Origin: Lichenicoccus sp965213775
Lineage (GTDB): Bacteria > Pseudomonadota > Alphaproteobacteria > Acetobacterales > Acetobacteraceae
Assembly: GCA_965213775.1 (NCBI GenBank)
Contig: CBDCAC010000001.1
Span: 372,001-436,000, forward strand
Direction: 5' to 3'
Length of the DNA: 64,000 nt
Position numbers and translations under genes: made by a program. Positions 54,872 through 63,839 of this stretch are shown here, one piece after another. The notes below the pieces were generated by a model, which saw only the letters and a program-made list of their open reading frames with translations, searched no databases and had not been told where the DNA came from. Within the stretch, counting starts at the first letter, position 1, and every line of letters starts with the position of its first letter.

Positions 54872-56173
54872 TCAGGACGCGGCCAGCAGGCTCGCCGCGG
54901 TCGCACCCGACCTGATTGCACCTTCGATGGTTGCGGGCAAGCCTGTGGCGGTCCAGTCGCCCGCCAACACCATGTTCTTCAACGCGGTGCGACATCCTGG
55001 CCGCAGCCGGTCCTGTGCCGCTGTGGCGGCGAAGGTCGCCCGCTTCTCGCGCAGCACGCGATGCGGCGGCGCCGGCTCGGGCAACACGACGCCCGGCCGC
55101 AGCCACGGCGACAAGGCCCGCCGCAGCTCGCGCCACACCTGTGCCGCGAGTTCCTCGCCGTCGCGTGCCGCCAGATGGTTGGCGGCACTGATCGTCACCG
55201 AGACCACCGTCGGCTTGACGAACGCCCACTCGCCGAGCCCGCCGACGATGCCCAGGAAGCCGGCCTCGCCGAGCGCGCCGCGGAGCCGGCCGCCCAGCGC
55301 GATCCGGTAGTGCAGGTTGACGATGCTCTCGAAGCGGTCCGGCACGGTCAGCCCCGGCAGCACCGGAGCGGCGAGCTCGGCCGCCACCGGCGCCGGCACC
55401 GCCAGCACCACCCGGTCGGCCTCGCCCAGCGCCTGCTCGCCGTCGGCCAGCGCCAGCGCGCGCAGCGCGCCGCCCTGCGCCCGCAGCCCGGTCACGCGGC
55501 AGCCGGTGCGCACCTCGACCCCCAGCTCGCGCAGCCTCGCCACCGCCGGATCGACGAAGCTCTCCGACAGCCCCTCGGTCGGGAAGCGCGGCAGGCAGGC
55601 GGCCCCGCCCCTCGCCAGCGACTCGCGCATCATCGCCGCCATCAGGCCCGCACTGCCGGCCTGCGGCTGGGTGTTGAGCACCGCGATCGAGAGCGGGATC
55701 AGCAGCCGCTCGGCGAACGCGCCGGGCACCAGGCAGTCCGACACGCTGGCCCCGGCGCGGGCGCGCAGCAGCCTCGCCAGCGAAAGCAGCTCGCGCAGCC
55801 GCATCCCGGGCACCCGGCGGCGCTGGTCCAGCACCCACCATGGGATCCTGCCGCTCGACAGCCGCAGCGTCCAATGGACGCCGGCGTCGAGGTCCACGAA
55901 CGGGAACAGCGGCTTCGCCGGGCCGGTCAGGGTGGCGTACGTGCCGATCCGGTCCAGGAAGCCGAAGGTCGCATGGTTCGCCGACAGCAGCAGATGGTTG
56001 CCGTTGTCGATGCGGCAGCCGAGCTGGCGGTCCTCGTAGGAGCGCGCGCGGCCGCCGCACTGGGGGCCGGACTCGTAGAGGCGGACCTGCCTGCCGGCTT
56101 CCGCTAGGTCCAGGGCTGCGGAGAGGCCGGCCAGGCCGCCGCCTATGACGTGGACCAGGCCAGGGGGGACCAA
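54872..56173 (-). CDS. hpnE: hydroxysqualene dehydroxylase HpnE (FAD-dependent)
   Basis: 433 residues from TTG 56173. FAD motif VHVIGGGLAGLSAALDLAE, GGRARSYED, and the C-terminal LAGDWTATGLPATIEGAI, typical of phytoene-desaturase-like HpnE. It reduces hydroxysqualene to squalene. Start uncertain: GTG 56242 overlaps the hpnD stop (GTGA), but then the first ~23 codons would be encoded by a dispersed repeat inserted between hpnD and hpnE. TTG 56173 lies at the edge of that repeat. Confidence 0.88.
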   Translation of the reverse strand: MVPPGLVHVIGGGLAGLSAALDLAEAGRQVRLYESGPQCGGRARSYEDRQLGCRIDNGNHLLLSANHATFGFLDRIGTYATLTGPAKPLFPFVDLDAGVHWTLRLSSGRIPWWVLDQRRRVPGMRLRELLSLARLLRARAGASVSDCLVPGAFAERLLIPLSIAVLNTQPQAGSAGLMAAMMRESLARGGAACLPRFPTEGLSESFVDPAVARLRELGVEVRTGCRVTGLRAQGGALRALALADGEQALGEADRVVLAVPAPVAAELAAPVLPGLTVPDRFESIVNLHYRIALGGRLRGALGEAGFLGIVGGLGEWAFVKPTVVSVTISAANHLAARDGEELAAQVWRELRRALSPWLRPGVVLPEPAPPHRVLREKRATFAATAAQDRLRPGCRTALKNMVLAGDWTATGLPATIEGAIRSGATAASLLAAS

Positions 56174-56234
56174 GCCAGGCGAGGGCGCTGCCCTCGACCC
56201 GCCGGGGCCGGCGGCCCCGGACCCCGATCGGTGG
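56171..56234. repeat. dispersed repeat, short form, copy 7 of 7, between hpnD and hpnE
   Basis: The plus strand reads GCGAGGGCGCTGCCCTCGAC, then GGGGCCGGCGGCCCC and CCCCGATCGGTGGGG. It is inside an operon, unlike the other copies. Confidence 0.75.
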
Positions 56235-56238
56235 GGAG

Positions 56239-57099
56239 TCACGGGCGGACCGCCTGCAGGGCTACCCAGGCCTTGCGCCATGCGGGCAGGCGCACCCGCC
56301 TCGACGGGTCGCGCCAGCCGGCGCGCTCCTGGGCGCGCAGGATCGCGTCGTAGCTCGCCGCCATCAGCCGCGCGGGACGCATCGCGGCGCGGTCGCAGCG
56401 CGCCATTGCCCGGCGCGCGTCCTGGAAATTCGCCCTCGCCACCCGGGCCATGGCGCGGCAGGCCTGCTGCAGCCTGGGCGACGCCAGCGCCGCACCCGGC
56501 GCGCACGGCACCCCGGCCTGCAGCAGCTGCTCGCGCGGCAGGTAGAGCCGGCCGCGCTCGGCGTCCTCGCCCAGGTCGCGCAGGATGTTGGTGATCTGCA
56601 GCGCCCGGCCGAGATGGTGCGCCACCAAGTCGGCGTCGGCCGACGCGTCGCCGAAGGCGCGCACCGACAGCCGCCCCACCGCACTGGCGACCCGGTCGAT
56701 ATAGAGGTCGAGCTCCGCCTCCGGGGGCGCGACGATCACCCGTTCGGCGTCCATCTGCATGCCGTCGATCACCGCCTGGAAATCCTCGGCGCGCAGCCGG
56801 TAGCTCGCGATCGCCGCCAGCAGCACCCGGTCCAGCCCATCCCCGGCGATGCCCAGATAGAGCCCGGCGATGCGCGCGCGCCACGCTGCGAGCAGCGGCA
56901 GCTTGGCCTCGAACGGCCCCGCCTCGTCGGCCACGTCGTCGACCAGCCGGCAGAACGCGTAGATCGCATACATCGCGTAGCGGCGATCCGGCGGCAGCAC
57001 CCGCATGCCGCGCGCGAACGAGGTGCCGGAGCGCCTGACGATGCCCTCGACCAGGGCGAGGTCGGCGGCGTCGCACCCCAGCGCCGCGCGGCCCCGCAT
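56239..57099 (-). CDS. hpnD: presqualene diphosphate synthase HpnD
   Basis: 286 residues. Prenyl-diphosphate-binding Asp motifs are FCRLVDDVADE and LQITNILRDLGEDAERGR, with YLPREQL following. It condenses two farnesyl diphosphates to presqualene diphosphate. The start ATG 57099 overlaps the hpnC stop (TGATG). Operon position hpnC-hpnD-hpnE is canonical. Confidence 0.93.
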   Translation of the reverse strand: MRGRAALGCDAADLALVEGIVRRSGTSFARGMRVLPPDRRYAMYAIYAFCRLVDDVADEAGPFEAKLPLLAAWRARIAGLYLGIAGDGLDRVLLAAIASYRLRAEDFQAVIDGMQMDAERVIVAPPEAELDLYIDRVASAVGRLSVRAFGDASADADLVAHHLGRALQITNILRDLGEDAERGRLYLPREQLLQAGVPCAPGAALASPRLQQACRAMARVARANFQDARRAMARCDRAAMRPARLMAASYDAILRAQERAGWRDPSRRVRLPAWRKAWVALQAVRP

Positions 57100-57980
57100 C
57101 ACCGGCTCCGCCAGGCGCGCGCGGCACCCAGCAGGCCGCGCGCCAGGTCGCTGCGGCGCAGCTTCACCCGACGCGCCAGCGGGTCCTCGCGACGCAGCCG
57201 CGCCGCCAGGCGATGCGACAGCCCGACGATCACCGCCGCCTCCAGGCGCATGCGCCGGTCCGCCACCAGCCCGGGCAGGGCGGCCGCCTGCCGGTGCAGG
57301 CGGTCCACCTGGTCCAGCAGCCGGTCGAGCACGCGGCGCAGGGCGGCGGGGCAGCGCGGCTCGCGCAGGATCTCGACCTGCAGCCCCTCGTCGGCCAGCC
57401 ACGAGCGCGGCAGGTAGCAGCGGTCGAGCTCGGCAAGGTCGGCCTGGCAGTCCTGCAGGTGGTTGAGCAGCTGCAGCGCCGTGCACAGCGCGTCGGATGC
57501 GGCGAGACAGCGGGCGCCCTCGCCGTGCAGCGCCAGCAGGTAGCGCCCGACCGGGTTCGCCGAGTAGCGGCAGTACCAGGCCAGCTCCTCCCAGTCCTCG
57601 GTGCGCGGCCGCAGCGCGTCGCGGCGGAACGCCACGATCAGGTCGGTCGCGGTGGCGGGATCGATCCCGGTGACCGCCAGCGAGCCGCGCAGCCGCCGCG
57701 CGTGCGCGAGCTCGCCCGGCATGGCGCCCGAGGCGGGCGGCTGGCGGCCGAGCACCGCCGCCTCCATCGCGTCCAGCCGTGCGATCTTGGCCGGCGGCGG
57801 CAGCACCGCGTTGTCGGCGATGTCGTCGACGGCGCGCGCGAAGCCGTAGTAGGCGTGCACGTGCGGCCGCAGGCGCGCGTGGATCAGCCGCGAGCCGACC
57901 GGGAAGTTCTCCTGGGCGCGGCCCTTGCCGGAGGAGACGTCGACGCAGGCAGGGGCGATCTCCGCGGGCAGGTCGTTCAT
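57099..57980 (-). CDS. hpnC: squalene synthase-like HpnC (hydroxysqualene synthase)
   Basis: 293 residues. Trans-isoprenyl synthase fold with ENFPVGSRLIHARLRPHV, YGFARAVDDIADN and LLNHLQDCQAD. HpnC converts presqualene diphosphate to hydroxysqualene. The ATG overlaps the hpnB stop (ATGA), and the stop overlaps the hpnD start, so translation is coupled throughout. Confidence 0.93.
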   Translation of the reverse strand: MNDLPAEIAPACVDVSSGKGRAQENFPVGSRLIHARLRPHVHAYYGFARAVDDIADNAVLPPPAKIARLDAMEAAVLGRQPPASGAMPGELAHARRLRGSLAVTGIDPATATDLIVAFRRDALRPRTEDWEELAWYCRYSANPVGRYLLALHGEGARCLAASDALCTALQLLNHLQDCQADLAELDRCYLPRSWLADEGLQVEILREPRCPAALRRVLDRLLDQVDRLHRQAAALPGLVADRRMRLEAAVIVGLSHRLAARLRREDPLARRVKLRRSDLARGLLGAARAWRSR

Positions 57981-59140
57981 GATGCGGACGTGTCCCCCTC
58001 GCGATAGGCGCGCTGCTTCCAGACCACGCCGCGGCCGCGATGATGGTCCAGCGCGGAGCCGATGGTGGCGGCGGTGTAGAACACCGCCACCGCCGGCAGC
58101 AACGCCGCCCACAGCGGCGACAGCCGGAAGCGGCGCAGCGTCGGCAGGAACGACAGCGTCGCGATCGCCCAGGCCAGGCCGCCGCACAGCCGCGCCGCCC
58201 CGCGCCCGGCGAGTGCCGCCAGCGGCGGCACCAGCCAGATCAGCGCCATCGCCGCCACCGTCGCGGCCAGCAGCAGCGGCGAGAAGCGAAGCTGCACGTA
58301 GGCGGTGCGCGCCACCATGCGCCAGACGTCGAGCGCGCCCGGATAGGGCCGCACCGAGCGCGCCAGCAGGCTGTGGCCGAGCCAGATCGCACCGCCGCTG
58401 CGCTTGACCCGGGCGGCGAGTGCCACGTCGTCGATCAGCGCGCCGCGCAGGCTCTCGATGCCGCCGATCCGCGCCAGCGCCTCGTTGCGGATCAGGATGG
58501 TGCCGCCGGCCGCGGCCGCCACCCGGTGCCCGGGGCGGTTCACCTGGGCGAACGGATACAGCAGCTGGAAGAAATAGACGAAGGCCGGCACCAGCGCGCG
58601 CTCCGCCAGGCTCTCGGTGTTCAGCGCCACCATCTCGGAGACCTGGTCGAGATCGTCGCGCACCGCCTTGGCGACCAGGGTCGCGACGTGCGCCGGCTGG
58701 TGCACGATGTCGGCGTCGGCCAGCAGGATGTAGCCGTCCTCGGGCATCAGCCGCCGCACGTGCGCAACACCCTGGGCCACCGCCCACAGCTTGCCGCTCC
58801 AGCCCGGCGGCGGATCGCTGCCGTCGAGCACGTGCAGGTGCGGCGAGTTCAGCTCGCGCGCGATCGCGCCGGTGCCGTCGCTGCTGCGGTCATCGACCAG
58901 CACCACGCCGTACGGCCCGGGATAGTCCTGCGCCAGCAGCGACAGCAGGCTTTCCTGCACCTGCAGCGCCTCGTCGCGCGCCGGCACCACCACGCACAGC
59001 GCCGGCCAGGTGGTGGGGTCGGGGCGGACCGCCGAGCGTACCGGCGCCAGCACCGGCCCGGACTGCCAGAAGCGTCCGTGCAGCAGCACCAGGCCGAGCC
59101 AGACCAGCAGCGACAGCGCGACGAGCGGCAGCACCGCCAT
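57977..59140 (-). CDS. hpnB: hopanoid-associated glycosyltransferase HpnB
   Basis: 387 residues from ATG 59140. An N-terminal membrane segment (LPLVALSLLVWLGLVLL) precedes a GT2 domain with LCVVVPARDEALQVQESL, VLVDDRSSDGTG, LLADADIVHQP and a QxxRW-like late segment. Several C-terminal helices follow. It is an inner-membrane enzyme linked to hopanoid side-chain or lipid glycosylation; exact reaction unsettled. The start overlaps the hpnA stop. Confidence 0.9.
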   Translation of the reverse strand: MAVLPLVALSLLVWLGLVLLHGRFWQSGPVLAPVRSAVRPDPTTWPALCVVVPARDEALQVQESLLSLLAQDYPGPYGVVLVDDRSSDGTGAIARELNSPHLHVLDGSDPPPGWSGKLWAVAQGVAHVRRLMPEDGYILLADADIVHQPAHVATLVAKAVRDDLDQVSEMVALNTESLAERALVPAFVYFFQLLYPFAQVNRPGHRVAAAAGGTILIRNEALARIGGIESLRGALIDDVALAARVKRSGGAIWLGHSLLARSVRPYPGALDVWRMVARTAYVQLRFSPLLLAATVAAMALIWLVPPLAALAGRGAARLCGGLAWAIATLSFLPTLRRFRLSPLWAALLPAVAVFYTAATIGSALDHHRGRGVVWKQRAYREGDTSAS

Positions 59141-60138
59141 CAGCCCAGCATGCCGTGCGCCGCGAACCACGCCACCGCGTCGACCACCGCCTCGCGTGCC
59201 GGACGCGGCGCGTAGCCGAGTGCCGCGCGCGCCTTGTCCGACGAGAAGAACATCTTCTTCCTCGACATCGCCAGCATCTCGCGCGTCACCCGGGGCTCGA
59301 TGCCGAAGCCGCGCGACGCCCACTCCGACGCCAGCGCCACCGGCCACAGCACGGACTGCGACAGCCGGATGCGCGGCGGCCGCACCCCGGCCGCCTCCGA
59401 GACGGCGGCGAACAGGTCGCGCAGCAGCATGTCCTCGCCGCCCAGGATGTAGCGCTCGCCGATCACGCCGCGCTCGTAGGCGAGCGCGTGGCCCTCCGCC
59501 ACGTCGTCGACATGCACGATGTTCAGGCCGGTCTCCACGTAGGCCGGCATCCTGCCCGCGGCCGCGTCGGCGATCATCAGCCCGGTCGGCGTCGGCTTGA
59601 TGTCGCGCGGCCCCACCGGGGTCGAGGGGTTGACGATCACCGCCGGCAGGCCGCGCTCATGCACCAGGCGCAGCACCTCCTGCTCGGCGCGGTATTTCGA
59701 GCGCTTGTAGATGCCGATCACCGCGTGCTCGTGCACCGGCGTGGTCTCGTCGGCGACCGTGCCGTCGCCGACCAGTCCCAGTGCCGCCACCGACGAGCAG
59801 TGGACGATGCGCGCCACCCCGGCCTCCTGGGCCGCCAGCATCAGCCGCCGCGGGCCCTCGACGTTGGCCTGCATCATCGTCGCGGGGTCGGGCACCCACA
59901 GCCGGTAGTCGGCGGCGACGTGGAACAGGGCGCGGCAGCCGCGCAACGCGTCGGCGAAACCCTCCGGCCGGGTCAGGTCGCCCTCCGCGAGCTCCGCCTC
60001 GATGCCGTCCAGGTTGCGCCGGTCGCCGCCGCGCCGCACCAGCAGGCGCAGCCTGTGGCCGCGCGCCGCGAGCACGCGCGCCACCGCCGAGCCGACGAAG
60101 CCGGTGGCGCCGGTGACCAGGGTCGGGGCAGGGTTCAT
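59140..60138 (-). CDS. hpnA: hopanoid-associated sugar epimerase HpnA
   Basis: 332 residues. Extended SDR with LVTGATGFVGSAVA, FHVAADYRLWVPDP and YKRSKYRAEQEVL (catalytic Tyr-x3-Lys), and NIVHVDDVAEGH. It is thought to modify a nucleotide sugar or hopanoid head group. It is first gene of hpnABCDE-shc-hpnG, read from 60138 to 52136 with overlapping stops and starts. Confidence 0.93.
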   Translation of the reverse strand: MNPAPTLVTGATGFVGSAVARVLAARGHRLRLLVRRGGDRRNLDGIEAELAEGDLTRPEGFADALRGCRALFHVAADYRLWVPDPATMMQANVEGPRRLMLAAQEAGVARIVHCSSVAALGLVGDGTVADETTPVHEHAVIGIYKRSKYRAEQEVLRLVHERGLPAVIVNPSTPVGPRDIKPTPTGLMIADAAAGRMPAYVETGLNIVHVDDVAEGHALAYERGVIGERYILGGEDMLLRDLFAAVSEAAGVRPPRIRLSQSVLWPVALASEWASRGFGIEPRVTREMLAMSRKKMFFSSDKARAALGYAPRPAREAVVDAVAWFAAHGMLG

Positions 60139-60172
60139 GCGGGCGGCCGTTCCAGGAAATTGGACGAGCGGC

Positions 60173-60201
60173 TGTATAGCGTCGCGCGCCGGGTTCAGGA
60201 A
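60173..60201 (-). promoter_or_regulatory. candidate promoter of the hopanoid operon
   Basis: Minus strand TTCCTG (60201-60196), 17 bp, TATACA (60178-60173), ending 34 nt before the hpnA ATG. The -35 is weak, the -10 fair. Confidence 0.4.
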
Positions 60202-60304
60202 GCAAGCCCGGCGCGGCGCGGCGCTTGACCGGTCGGAGTTCAGGCCCCAGACCGCGAGCTGACCTGCGGCCCGATATCCGGTCCGAACCCTGGAGGGCGG
60301 AGCC

Positions 60305-61192
60305 ATGTCCGAGACCGTGTTCCGGCGGCTGACGGTGATCGGGCTGGGGCTGATCGGCAGCTCGGTCGCGCGCCGCGCGATGCGCGACGGCAGCATCGCC
60401 GCGGAGATCGTCGCCTGCGACCGGTCGCCCGAGGTGCGCGAGCGGGCGCGGGCACTCGGCCTCGCGCACCGCATCGAGGCCGATCCGGCCGAGGCGGTGG
60501 CGGGTGCGGACGGCGTGCTGCTGTGCGTCCCGGTCGGCGCCCTCGGGGCGGTGGCGGCGGCGATCATGCCGCACCTGGCGCACGCCGCGATCCTCAGCGA
60601 CGTCGGCTCGACCAAGCAGTCCATGCTGCGCGAGATCCTGCCGATCCTGCGCAACGACGTCGCCCTGGTGCCGGGCCATCCGCTGGCGGGGACGGAATAT
60701 TCCGGACCCGACGCCGGCTTCGCCACCCTGTTCGAGGGCCGCTGGTGCCTGCTGACGCCGCCCGACGGCACCGACCGCGAGGCGGTCGGGCGCATCGAGC
60801 GGCTCTGGCGGCTGTGCGGCGCCCGGACGCGCGAGATGGACGCCGCCCACCACGACCGGGTGCTGGCGATCGTCAGCCACCTGCCGCACCTGCTCGCGTT
60901 CACCATCTGCGGCACCGCCGACGACCTCGCCGACGAGACCCGCGGCGAGGTGCTGGAGTTCGCGGCCTCGGGGTTTCGCGACTTCACCCGCATCGCCGCC
61001 TCCGACCCGGTGATGTGGCGCGACATCTTCCTCAATAACCGCGAGGCGCTGCTGGAGATGCTCGCCCGCTTCACCGAGGACGCCCAGGCGATGGCGCGCG
61101 CGATACGCTGGGGCGACGAGGGCTTCATCGTCGACCGGATCGAGCGCGGCCGCGCCATCCGGCGCAGCCTGATCGAGATCAGGCAGGCCTGA
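60305..61192 (+). CDS. prephenate/arogenate dehydrogenase (TyrA/TyrC family)
   Basis: 295 residues; GGAGG lies shortly before the ATG. Rossmann VIGLGLIGSSVAR, SDVGSTKQSM, PGHPLAGTEYSG with the catalytic His, and SHLPHLLAF. It carries out the NAD-linked oxidative decarboxylation in tyrosine synthesis. It is divergent from hpnA and upstream of a transporter gene (gap 21 nt). Confidence 0.92.
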   Translation: MSETVFRRLTVIGLGLIGSSVARRAMRDGSIAAEIVACDRSPEVRERARALGLAHRIEADPAEAVAGADGVLLCVPVGALGAVAAAIMPHLAHAAILSDVGSTKQSMLREILPILRNDVALVPGHPLAGTEYSGPDAGFATLFEGRWCLLTPPDGTDREAVGRIERLWRLCGARTREMDAAHHDRVLAIVSHLPHLLAFTICGTADDLADETRGEVLEFAASGFRDFTRIAASDPVMWRDIFLNNREALLEMLARFTEDAQAMARAIRWGDEGFIVDRIERGRAIRRSLIEIRQA

Positions 61193-61213
61193 GCGGGGCG
61201 GCCGGCTGCCACC

Positions 61214-62698
61214 ATGACCACGACCCCGACCACCACCACGACCCCGGCGAGGCCGGCCGCGGCACCCCGGCTGCTGCTCGGCCATCCGCTCGGCCTCGCC
61301 TTCCTGGTGTTCGCCGAGGGCTGGGAGCGCTTCTCGTTCTACGGCATGCAGGCGCTGCTGGTGCTCTATATGAGCCACGACCTGCTGCGGCCAGCCCATG
61401 TCCGGCACGTCGCGGGCTTCGCGGGATTCCGGGCCGCGATCGAGGGCGTCTACGGGCCGCTCTCCACGCCGGCGCTGGCCTCGGTGATCTTCGGGCTCTA
61501 TGCCGGCGGCGTCTACCTGACCCCGCTGGCCGGCGGCCTGCTCGCCGACCGCCTGCTCGGCCGCACCCGCACCGTCACGCTGGGCGCGCTGCTGATGGCC
61601 GCCGGCCACTTCCTGATGGCGTTCGACGCCTCGTTCCTGGCCGCGCTGACCTGCCTGCTGGTGGGCGTCGGCTGCTTCAAGGGCAACATCTCCAGCCAGG
61701 TCGGCGAGCTCTACCCGCCCGGCGACCTGCGGCGCGCCGAGGCGTTCCAGATCTTCCTGATCGCGGTCAGCGTCGCCGTGATCGTCTCGCCGCTGGTGTG
61801 CGGCACGCTCGGCCAGGAGCGGGGCTGGCACTGGGGCTTCGGCGCCGCCGGGGTCGGCATGCTGGTCGGGCTCGGCGTCTACCGCGCCGGATCGCGCTGG
61901 CTGCCGCCCGAGCCGCGACGCCGCGGCGGCGCGCAACGCGGGCCCAGGCTCGCGCCGACAGAAGCCAGGACGGTCGCGGTGCTGGTCGCCCTGCTGCCGG
62001 CGCTGGCGCTGGCGATGCTGTGCAACATGCAGACCTTCAACGCCTACCTGATCTGGGCCGACGCCAACTACGACCTGGTGTTCTTCGGCCGCTCGATGCC
62101 GGTGACCTGGCTGCTCTCGCTCGACGCCGTGATCGACACCGGCACGATCGTGCTGACGATGCTGTCCTGGCGCTGGTGGGCGCGGCATCGCCCGGAGCCG
62201 GACGAGATCACCAAGCTGGCGATCGGCACGCTGCTCGCCGCGACCGCGCCGCTGATCCTGTCGCTGGCCAGCGCGCGCGAGGCGCCCGGCAGCCACGCGG
62301 TCGGGCTCGCCTGGGGGCTCGCGTTCCACGTGGTGAACTCGATCGGCATCGCCAACGTGCTGCCGGTCGGGCTGGCGCTGTTCTCGCGCGCGGCGCCGCG
62401 CGCGGTGTCTGGGCTGATGATCGGCGTCTACTACCTGCACCTGTTCGTGGCCAACATGGCGGTCGGCTGGCTGGGCGGGCTGCTGCAGACCATGCCGGCG
62501 GCGGCGTTCTGGCTGCTGCACGCGGGGCTGGTGGCGTCCGGCGGCGTGGTGTTCCTGCTGTTCCGGCGGCACTTCGGCCGCCTGCTCGCGCCGACCTCGG
62601 ACCCGCAGGCCGGGAGCAGCGACCGCGTCACGCGCCGAGGCATCCCCGACGCCGCCGTGCCGTTGCCTGCGTTGCAGCAGCCAGGACAGCGGTCATGA
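61214..62698 (+). CDS. POT-family proton-coupled peptide transporter
   Basis: 494 residues and about 12-14 helices. FAEGWERFSFYGMQALLVLYM is the POT/PTR2 hallmark (ExxERFxYYG variant with F), and GCFKGNISSQVGELYPPGD the second signature. A Thr-repeat N-terminus precedes it. It imports di- and tripeptides or related small substrates. Its last bases overlap the next ATG (ATGA). Confidence 0.92.
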   Translation: MTTTPTTTTTPARPAAAPRLLLGHPLGLAFLVFAEGWERFSFYGMQALLVLYMSHDLLRPAHVRHVAGFAGFRAAIEGVYGPLSTPALASVIFGLYAGGVYLTPLAGGLLADRLLGRTRTVTLGALLMAAGHFLMAFDASFLAALTCLLVGVGCFKGNISSQVGELYPPGDLRRAEAFQIFLIAVSVAVIVSPLVCGTLGQERGWHWGFGAAGVGMLVGLGVYRAGSRWLPPEPRRRGGAQRGPRLAPTEARTVAVLVALLPALALAMLCNMQTFNAYLIWADANYDLVFFGRSMPVTWLLSLDAVIDTGTIVLTMLSWRWWARHRPEPDEITKLAIGTLLAATAPLILSLASAREAPGSHAVGLAWGLAFHVVNSIGIANVLPVGLALFSRAAPRAVSGLMIGVYYLHLFVANMAVGWLGGLLQTMPAAAFWLLHAGLVASGGVVFLLFRRHFGRLLAPTSDPQAGSSDRVTRRGIPDAAVPLPALQQPGQRS

Positions 62699-63825
62699 TC
62701 TCCACCCGGGCGCACGCGCTCATCGACTACGCGCTCGTCTCGTTCGCCGGCGCGATGTCGCGCACGCCCGCGCTGCCGCCCTCGGTGCGCGGACTGCTCG
62801 GCGTCGCGGCACTCGGCCACGCCGGCTATGCGGCGCTGACGGATTACGAGGGCGGGCTGCGGCCGCGTCTGACCATGCGGCAGCACCTGGCGCTCGATGG
62901 CCTCGGCGGCGCCGGCTTCTGCGCCGCCGCCCTGCTGATGCGACGACAGCCGCTGGCGGCGCGCGCGCTGCTGCTCGGGCTGGGGCTGTGCGAGTTCGCC
63001 GTGCTCGCCGCCAGCAGCGCCACCCCGCTCAGCGGCCCCGGCCAGCGCTCCGGTCCGGTGCCGCGTCTGCTGCTGGGCGCCGCACGGACGCCCGACGCGG
63101 CCGGCTATCCGCCGCTCGACACGCCCAAGCCGGTCGCGGACAACCTCTTCATCGTCGACAGCCTGCTGTCGGGCCTGCTCGGGACGGTGCTGCCGGCGCG
63201 CATGACGGTGATCCGACTGCCGGACGGCGAACTGCTGCTGCACTCGCCCACGCGGTTCAGCCCGCAGCTCAAGCGGCAGCTCGAGGCGCTCGGCCGCATC
63301 CGTCACCTCGTCGCCCCCAACGTCGTGCACTGGACCTTCCTCCGCGGCTGGCAGAATGCCTGTCCGGAGGCCGTCACCTGGGCGGCGGCGGGCCTGCGCG
63401 AGCGCTCGCAGCCGCGCCGGAGCGGCGTGCGTCTCGAACACGACCTGCCCGAGCAGGCGCCGGCGGCGTGGGGCGGCGTGATCGGGCTGGAGACGGTACG
63501 CGGCGGCCTCGGCTTCCGCGAGGTGGCGCTGTTCCACCGGCCGACGCGCACGCTGGTGCTGACCGACCTCGTGCTCAACCTCGAGGCCGGCAAGCTGCCG
63601 GCGCCGCTGCGGCCGGTGGCGCGGGCCTTCGGCAGCGTGGCGCCGGACGGGATGCCGCCTCCCTACGTCCGCGCCGTGATCAGGCTGCGACGCGACGAGG
63701 CGGCGCGTGCCGCGGCGCGGCTGCTGGCGCTGCAGCCCGAGCGCGTCGTGTTCGCGCACGGCCGATGGTTCGAGACCGACGGCGCCGCCGCCCTGCGCCG
63801 CTCGCTGCGCTGGCTGCTCGACTGA
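62695..63825 (+). CDS. two-part protein: N-terminal membrane region plus DUF4336 domain
   Basis: 376 residues. The first ~125 residues carry several hydrophobic helices (LIDYALVSFAGAMSR, GLCEFAVLAASS). From about 145 onward the DUF4336 domain begins: DNLFIVDSLLSGLLG, MTVIRLPDGELLLHSP, HLVAPNVVHWTFL and LVLTDLVLNLE. DUF4336 resembles a metallo-beta-lactamase scaffold without its full histidine set. Function unknown. It is translationally coupled to the POT transporter. Confidence 0.8.
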   Translation: MISTRAHALIDYALVSFAGAMSRTPALPPSVRGLLGVAALGHAGYAALTDYEGGLRPRLTMRQHLALDGLGGAGFCAAALLMRRQPLAARALLLGLGLCEFAVLAASSATPLSGPGQRSGPVPRLLLGAARTPDAAGYPPLDTPKPVADNLFIVDSLLSGLLGTVLPARMTVIRLPDGELLLHSPTRFSPQLKRQLEALGRIRHLVAPNVVHWTFLRGWQNACPEAVTWAAAGLRERSQPRRSGVRLEHDLPEQAPAAWGGVIGLETVRGGLGFREVALFHRPTRTLVLTDLVLNLEAGKLPAPLRPVARAFGSVAPDGMPPPYVRAVIRLRRDEAARAAARLLALQPERVVFAHGRWFETDGAAALRRSLRWLLD

Positions 63826-63839
63826 GCACCGGGGGGGAA

